Origin: Callipepla californica brunnescens
Taxonomy: Eukaryota; Chordata; Aves; Galliformes; Odontophoridae
Direction of reading: 5' to 3'
Assembly: GCA_023055505.1 (NCBI GenBank)
Contig: JALIRH010000117.1
Location: forward strand, 558,001 to 622,000
Length of the DNA stretch: 64,000 bases
Shown here in pieces: positions 50,101 to 59,100 of the stretch. Positions within the stretch are counted from its first letter, which is position 1; every line of letters starts with the position of its first letter. Both the position numbers and the translations under genes were made by a program. A model generated the notes under the pieces. The model was given only the letters and a program-made list of their open reading frames with translations, made no database searches and was not told the origin of the DNA.

Positions 50101-53100
50101 ATTCGAAGTAGAATCCTGAAAGCTTTCCACCAAGTAGGCTTACATCTTTACATTGTGAACGAGCTTTAAGTACTTGTGTAACTTATTTTTTTACCAAATA
50201 AAAAGAAAGAAAATTTGTGAAGGTCAAATTCAGAGGCATGTGGTAAATGCTTAAGAAAATGCTTGAGAGAACCAGTGTTTAATGTATATGAAGAGGGAAG
50301 GGTTGTTGGGATAGCCTGGGTTTACCAAACTGACCTTCAGCAGCACCTCTTGCTGCAGTGCGTTTGTAGCCAAACTGAAGTACTCTGTGTGGAGAACTTC
50401 TCTGAGGAAGTTGGATGTGTTGGGAAGAAGAATTTAAAATGAAAAAGAAAAAGCATCCAATTAATGCTTCTGGTTTTATAGCAGCAACTACTTTTAGTAA
50501 GTACTCTATCAGATAGAATTGGAATAATTGAAACAAGGACTGTAAGGTCTGTTGATTGATGAAAATAAACACAAGTAATAGACTGTATTATCAAGATAAA
50601 AGTCCTGGTTAAATGTGCCCTTCTTGTCACAGTTATATTTCATGTATGTGAGATACAGAAGTCAAATTATATAGTATTTTTTTTATTATTCTTTCAACTG
50701 ATATAGGCTGTTGTAGCGATAGGGATCAATATATTAGCTAAGAACCAACATATTACCATTTATTAAATGTGCCTTACAACAGCTAATGTTAAAAAAATAA
50801 ATCCATTGGGATTGTGTGTGCGTGTATGTGCATGCATACATATATGTGCACATAGAGTGTGGTATTTTAGGGATAGCATTTTGTGTGGGTATTAATATCA
50901 CAATACCTGCCTGTAACAAATGATAGATTCAGCCTCACAAAACAGATTTCTTGCTCAGGTACCCTTACAGCCCTTGATGTTGCACATGCTGAAATGCCTG
51001 CTTCTTCCACTGGGTACAGTTAAAACTGAAGGTGTTTCAAAAGCAGTCATGAAAATTGGAGGCAGGCAGTGGGATTGTTCACGTAGGAGTTTGGCATATG
51101 AGAAACTGAAGATTTCCAATATACTATGTAATTAAGATTTTTAAAGCTTTTGCTCTCAAGTGAAAAAAAATGGTTCCTTAAAATGTTATTATTTTGCATA
51201 ATGTGGTAAAGGTTTCATATCCACAATCTTTTCTTACCTTCTTGTCTATAGAATCTTATTTTCTAGGACACCTCATTATAGTATATAATTATAGTATATA
51301 TAATTTCAAAATATGAAATGTAACTGTAATTTTTATTATATAAAATGTACTATTTTATGATGACAAAAGTAGGATGTAATATTTTTCTAATAGCTGGTAG
51401 TGGTTGTGTCCAATCCCTTAACTTCCATTAAGTAGCAGTACAGGTTTTAGTATCACAGTGCAGTCACCACCTAAGTACAACCTCTCAAAACAAGGTGTAT
51501 GCTTTTGTACTGACATCAACTACCATCAATGGCTTTGAGCCTCATTTCTGGCTGTAATCTGTAGGTTTGGTTATCATCAGGCTAAAGCTTATTCTCACTT
51601 GTTCCTAAGTATACATTAACAGCAACAACATCAAAGTTTTGTGAAGATAGAGAAAAAGCCCTATCAAATATTTGTAAATTTAGCTGAAAGTGGATTTGGA
51701 TGCCCAAGTGTTCCAGATATTTTTTAGCACTGAATGCCTGATGTTTATGGCTGAAACTATGCTGTTACCTATTTCAAGTTACCTACGTTGAGAACTACTC
51801 TTCCCTGTGCAGACATTTTCTCTGTTGTCCCCAGGAAAGATGTCTAGAGATCGAGCTCTGAGGAAACAGCAGCAGCTGAATAATTTGGTAGCAGCAGTGG
51901 AAAAGCTTGCTAAGCCTGGAGATGTGATCGTGGATTTCTGCAGTGGAGGGGTAAACTATATTTTTCTCACATGTTGCAGTTTCTTTTGTCTTTCATCCTT
52001 GCAGTTGTATGTGGATACTGCAGCAAAGCAGAAGTACATATGCTGAAAATTTAACTGCTTTTGGGCACTCTGTCAATAGTTAGGGGATGCTCAGCATGAA
52101 ATGATTCACCAGCATTGAGAAGTGACTCAAAGATTTTACTGTTTGTTTTTGTTTTCACAGGGTCATGTTGGAATTGTTATTGCTCACATGTTGCCATTGT
52201 GTCAGGTAATTCTAAATAAAAAGTACAGGTGATATGGGCTTTTGTTCTCTAATAATCATCTTTTTGAAGACGTGCAGCTAGGGTGAATAATCTTGAAGAT
52301 AAAACTGTTACTTTATAGAGCATAAATCTTCCTACAAAGAAATATTTCATTAGTACCAGTATTTATCACATTGTGTTAGTGGGGAAGAAGCATAGATGTC
52401 ATCCCTGAAAAGGAAAGCTTAGAAAAAGTTCCTCTTCAGAAAAAGAAGAGAAAAACAAACGAAAAAACAAATGTACTTCAGAGTACAAATACATAATTGG
52501 ATGTGCATTGACTGAGCAAAATAACTTAATATGGTGCGTGGGTGATACTGCTGCTTTCTAACAAAGCCCCTAAGCTTTGTGTTGTGAAGTCTGTATGGAG
52601 ATGGAGTGCTTGTAATGAGAGGAATGTCTGGCAGTGCCTCTGCACCCATTTTTTTTTTTTTAACCTCAAGTAAGAAAGCATAAAAGTGTAATATGATATC
52701 ATTGTTGCTTTTAGAAATCTTACAGAGGTTATTGTTACACTTTGTACTTGTGTGCATGTGCTTTGCTCAGTCTGCCGCAAAATCTGCTCAATCAAGGAAC
52801 TGATTCAAGAGGGTTTTTCGTGTTTTTGGTCTTGATTTGTTTTTGTTTTCTTTTTAGAAGAAAGATTTCAAACATGAGTACAATCTTCTTGTAATTTTTG
52901 TCTTTGTAGTGTTGTGTTGTAGAAATCAGCGCAAAAAGAAAGTTTTTTTTTTTTTTCCCAACACTGAACACTGTAATGGAGTTAGTTTGTTTTTCACTCT
53001 GTTCTCTATCTAACAACTGCATGAGATGGAATTCAATGAAAGGACAGGAGGCTGGTTTCTTCCTTAGGTGTGTTGTTAGGTATGCTTCTGGGCATAGTTT

Positions 53101-56100
53101 GGGTAGGACGTGCATTTATGGACTAGGGCTGTGCACCAGCAGAAGAGATCCTGCAGGAAGGAGAAAGAACTCCTCAGGGAATACAAGGTTTCATTCGCGC
53201 CTCTTACTGAGTTGGCTGGTAGCAGGGAGCCCCATGAAGTGACACCAAGTAAAAACCAGTTACTTATGTAACACGTGCTTGTTTTGCTCTTCTGTCTCAT
53301 CCAGTACTTCAACAGGACTTTAAAAAAACAAAATGTTTTGGGGTATTTTAACCCTTCAGAGACGACCAACAAATGTGATGCCAAAGTCAAGAAGCCAGCA
53401 GTAGACCTGAGCCATCCAGTCTTGCTGATGTGACCTAGATTTCCATCAAACATAACTTTGCAAAAAAAATTCTTTTATGGCAGACAACATTGAAACATGC
53501 AAATTCCTAGTGTGATTACAAGTATGTGAGGTGCATGCCTGAGAAAAGAAAGTTCTAGATGCAGGGAAAATACATTTATGTTTTCCAACTGATTGACATT
53601 GGTAGGTCTCTGATGCCTTTCATTGTTGTTATGTGCTGATATTGTGTACATCTTACAAGTAACTCTAGTTTAGTTGAGAAATCCGCTTCAAGTTTTGTGC
53701 ACTTTAGTAATGTTGCATTTCTCAGTGTTATTTTGCCTTACTGTGTCGTATGCGTGAAATCTAGGTGGTGCTCATAGAAAACAAGGAGTTGTCTCTGATG
53801 CGTGCTAAAGACAGAAGTGATGAACTAGGTTTAAACAACATTTCATTTATTCAAGCAAATTTGGACTACTTTAATGGCACTTTTAACATTGGGGTAAGTG
53901 TTTATAGCTTTTCAACTTTAGAACATGAATGTCAGTGTCTGGTTTAATCATGTGATTTGAAAATAAGCAGTTCACTGATGAGATACTCTGGAGAAGGTTG
54001 TGAAGGTAGGAAAAAAAGACTACTCATAGTCAAAAAAAAGCCTGGGTATGGTAAAGTAAGATCTGAAATGTAGTAAGGAGACAGTAGAAGTTGAAATAAA
54101 GCAAACAGCCAAGCCAAGATCAGGCTGGAGAGGCTGTGAGCACCTCGTGGAGCTGTAAGAGTCGGTGTTCATTGCAGGGTAGTTGTACTAGATACCGTTC
54201 AGGAATCCCTTCCAACTCAAAAGATTCTGATTTTATGATTTCAATACTGATTCAGAGTGTCTGTGTTAGAGCCAGAAAGTAAATTCCTCCCCAGAATTCT
54301 GCAGTGCTGGTGATTGGTGAGTGTGAAATGTGTAATAGATTGTCAGTGAAATTAAGTCTCCTGTTTTGTGGTCTTGGGGGTTTTAGGTGTTGTTTTGTTT
54401 TGTTTTTTCCTCTTTTTTGAGATTAATACTAACTTTAACATCTGTGAGAAGTTTTTATTTAATAAAAGGTTGTTATGTTCTCCCTTAGATCTTGTGACAA
54501 GTCTGAATATTTAAATAGATGTCAGCAGAGCATCACTCAAATTCTTCATTTCCAGGCCTGTGATTTCAGTGTACTTAGCTTGATTCTCTTGAGTCTGTAG
54601 TCTCTTTGACAAACAAAGCTTTAACTTTCTCTTTCTGGAGACCTGAGTAAATCTAAACCATGGAATTAATTTGTCTCATATAATGATTCATTCTTCTAGA
54701 TGTTCTCATTTTTCCATTGCAGCTTATATGTAGGGCGGGAGCTGTTGTTCTTAGCAGTAGTCAGAATGCTTGATGGTAGGTTGGAAGGTAAATTATATGG
54801 AATTTAGCTATCATTGTCACAAACGCTGGTCTGTTACAAAGTTTGACAGTGTATCATTCCTAAACCCTTCTTCTGAGGCTCTGAAGGTGGGCATTCTATA
54901 GCACAATTTCACTCCTGTCAGTGAAATAGTACAGTGCAAATATGAGAATGGACATGACAGGAAATTCATGGATTATTGTACATGGAATTTAAAAACACAG
55001 GAAAAAAAAGAACTTGACAGAAGTCTTCATCTCAGTGCTTCTGATATTAATTAAAATCACATGCATATGTATCTTCAGATACTATAAAATGAAAAACTGC
55101 ATTATTTGGTTGTTTCCTGGAGTGTTATGTGTGAGGAGTTCAAAAGCAGGTTTGTATCAAGCAATTCCTTTTTGCTGTATTGGAACATCAGAGAATAAAT
55201 GCAGGTTAATGGTATCACCCTGTATTAACTCTGTTGTTTTCTTCAGGGGCCACTTTGAATTCTACTCTCTGCAAGTGTATGAAGTTATGGACAAAATGCA
55301 TTATCTGCATTTGTCTGCATTCTCTCTGTTTCAGAGAGCATGTTTGTTGTATAGGATGTCCTAAAAAACTTTGCCTTGAATATTATTTGTGGTTTTTCAC
55401 TTAACTAAGTTGATTTGGAGGAACCCAAAGAAGAAAACAGTTGACTTTAAGTTCACTTAGGCTCAACAAGACAACTGGTTTAGTTCTTTTTATGTATTTA
55501 CCTGAAATGGGTTGAAGATCTCCTTCCTAAACATGCAAGCAAAGCAGACGTCCAGAGTACTTTGAATAAATGTAAAAGTAACTTTTCCATGATGGTCTTA
55601 TAGCTGTGATATTAAGAATCATTAGGAACGCAAACCAGTTTTGTTGTTAAATTCATAAAAATGGGGAAAAAAAATGAAGTTACTACATTTATTAATTTTA
55701 AAGTTCTTCTTGAGACAGGAGTATTTGTTACCATCTGTATGCAGTTATAGTTCAGCTCACGATTAATGGTCTGCTCTGCTTAGCTTACATCAAGCAGCCT
55801 GCAAACAAAAAAGTCTTTGTTATAATCCACATCTGAGAGCAAAGTTTTTATCTTCCAGTTGCTGTACCTTGAAAAACAGCTTTGAACCTTGAAATGTGAG
55901 CTTTGCAGTGCTAAACGTTTTTCCTAAATTTACAGTGAAATAAAAGCACAGAAAACAATGCAGCTTTACAAATCTGAACCACTGTATAAAGTAGCAGGCA
56001 CAATTTTCAATTAAGGGAATAGCAGACTGTTTCCTCCAGAGTCGAGAGACCATAGAAGCAGGTCAAGTGAGGCCCATTGTTGATTTTTGTTTGATGTTTG

Positions 56101-59100
56101 GGATTGTCTGCTATCTAATAAGGTCAAATGGGAATAAGATTTTGTTTTGGTATTTCTAAATCCTTTTTCCTTGAACAAAAAGTTTTGACTAATCTCTATA
56201 GTAGTTTGCCTTTTATTATTTTAATGGAACTTAGGTGCACTGCACTGCCGTATTAAAGGAAAACTATGCATGCATTTATCTTATGACTGCTTCTGGAACC
56301 TTTGTTTAGTGTTGGTGACTCCCTTGTGAAGTGCAGTTGGTCATTAAGTTTCCTCTGCGTAAATAGGAAAGAGAGAAATGAAAAGCCAAGAAATTAAGGA
56401 CCAGGCTGAGGCCTTTGGCTTAACGGCTTTCATTACTTAACAGTCTTCAGATATTTAAGTAACTCAATCTAAAATATGCAACAGGATTGTGTGTAGAATA
56501 TTGCTGTAAAGAATTTGCTCATTCCTTTTTTGCTTGTTTGTTTGTTTACAACATTGTAGGTGGCTCTGCATGCATGCGGTGTGGCAACAGACATGGTGAT
56601 TGAACACTGCATCAAGGCTCAGGCAGCCTTCGTCATCTCCCCTTGTTGTTATGGCTTTATTCAGAACACTGTGAAGTTTAAATATCCAAGAAGGTAAACT
56701 AGGGCTAACAAGATAAACTTTAAAGCACCAAATTAAATTAAAAAAATGGAAATGCTAAAAGAGTGCAGAATTACTCAATCATTGCAGGTGCCCAGGCTAA
56801 ATTGTTCTCAATTACAGTGCAGCTATCTTTTCTTTCTACTTGCAAATTCATCCTGAAAGGGAGACAGATGCATAATTTCTGGGTTATTTTTTTCTGGATG
56901 TATCTATTCAGTGAAGTTCCCAAAGACTTTACACCATCAGCATAGTAGATGGAGTTTGTGGAAATGTCTGTAATAGAGCAGACCTCTTACCTTGAAATCT
57001 CAGCATTAATAGAAAACTCATGAAAAGAACTGTAAGAAGGGGAATTGACATTTTAATGCTGGAAAAAGATGTAAGCAGTAAGTTTAAAGAAATGAATCTA
57101 CTTTATGCCACAGTTTATTGCTTGTGAAGCTGTTCTGATTTATTCCCATGTAGATGAGCTCTCCTGTGAGTTTGTTGTTTTTAATACTTTTTCAATGAAC
57201 CGTGTAGCTTTTCTGTTCTCCAAATCAACCATGTTGAAGATGCTTATGTATCTTAGGCTTAAGAATTTTAGTGCCTTTTGCTGATACAAACAGAATATGG
57301 AATTAAGGCAAAAAAAGTGGTAGAAGGTGCTAACTGCCTTCTGAGCAAAGCTATGTGGGGCAGAGGTTTACTTTCCTTAAGCTGAGCTTTGCATTTTGTG
57401 TGTCCAAGATGAATCAGATTTAATTATACTAGGAATTACAATATTGTCTCAGCTATGTATTTGCTGAAATAAGGATCTGAAATATACTGTATTGAAAGAG
57501 GTTGAAAAATCTAAAATATAATAATGCAAAATATTTTTCATATTTTTCTCTGGTATTTAAGCGTGTTGTCACGGGAGTGTTTGGAGAGTAAATACTTTAA
57601 AAATTACTGTTTTTATGAACTTTGCATTTAACAGTGCTTTCTTACTTAATTTTCCATGTCTTCACATGTGTCCATTTTGTTTTCTCCACTGACAAAGTAC
57701 AACAAAGAAGTATTCTAAAGGAGGAGGCAATAAAATGTTAGGCTTGCTAAAATTAACACATGTGCAACTTACTTTTCCATTGGATTGTTAAACAGCAACA
57801 TTTGACCCTTTTTCCTCTACTCAGTTCCATGTTAGAAACAACTTACTTTTCTGATACACGGAAAATACAAGTGTGTCTAGAGGTTGTATGCCTGTACAAT
57901 TCCTAGTAAACTTCTGTTAGTGTTTTTAATGGTTAAAGGGAGGATTTATATGAATAATTTAACAGAAGAGAAAAAGACATCGAATATACTTTTCCCTTAT
58001 TGGTAAATGAAATGTCTTGGTGTCTAGTTTTTTGAATGTCTTTTGATTTGCTACAGATAGTGCTGTTCTTTTTAAAATGTGCTCTGTTATTAGGGATTGT
58101 TTTTCTATTCCAACTTGGTGTTTTAATATGTTAATTGAATTAGTCTTTTTCTTTTTTCAGTCATCAGTTCAAGGAAATTTTATCCTACAAGGTATGTAAA
58201 ATACATAGCTGCAGGTTGTGCCATTCCTGGCACTTCATTGGGTCTTATCAATTGAAATAGGAGTATTTGTATTTTAATTGAGAACGAATGCATCTGTTAC
58301 GTAGTAGTGCAGATGTCACTGTATTGCATTCTCTCCACTGTGCATTTTTTAAGTTTCTTTCCATAAATATTTTTTTCCAGAAAAATCTTTCATTTAAAAA
58401 AAAAAAAAAAAAAGATGTAAGAGAGCCATTCCTAAGCCAGTCCTAAGATACCTACTTCAATACATGTCAGTTAAAAATTACAGGATAGCATTTTACTTCT
58501 GCCTTAAATACTAATGTTTATACTGTAGAAATTTGCAGTCATTTTTAGATAGAATTGTTACTTTCATAGATACTGTTTTCTGTTAAAATCAGATTTCTCC
58601 CTCAAATTCATGTCTAGAAGATTCAAGGTAATGAGCAGGAATAGCTGATTCTCTTCATAAAGAATTTTGTGCAGTATTGTTTTAAAAATGTTATTAAATT
58701 TATTTTAAAAAGATTCAAATGTGTTTTGATCCTGGAGATCGTTTTGGGAAAAAAGTGGGAGAAAGAAGCAACAAAGCATGCAGATCTGACAGAATGATGA
58801 TAACAGGGGAGTAAAGTAGGGCAAGAGCAGCACAGTAGTCAGGAGGTGACTGGTACCAATTCATTAAGCTTCGTCCAGTGTGTTTAAACTTCTTAGTGAA
58901 GAGCAACCAGGAATGTGAAGGTTAGATGCACTTAATGTGGCATGAAAAGAGAATATTTCCATTTGAGAGAAGCAAGATTCTATAGAAACTTTATTAAGGT
59001 TTTGTGTCACATCCTAGGCTAAGAGTCTCTGTGTTTAGAATCTAGAAAAGCCAGTGAATTTTGGAGACGCAGAATATTCTTCTGTTACAAAAATATGTGG

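Larger units (their letters stand above)
25141..51834 (+). other. GSTCD intron 5 (26.7 kb)
   Basis: The largest intron in the window. It separates the GST-like half from the methyltransferase-like half. I find no conserved GSTCD exon and no host or nested gene inside. It contains CR1 remnants (30062-30116, 30536-30645, 37096-37185, possibly 41180-41285, and 47150-47418), a mariner remnant (39945-40116), AT-rich tracts (32464-32556, 51281-51360), pyrimidine-rich and purine-rich blocks (44930-45170, 46507-46563) and the T8C5 minisatellite. Confidence 0.8.
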
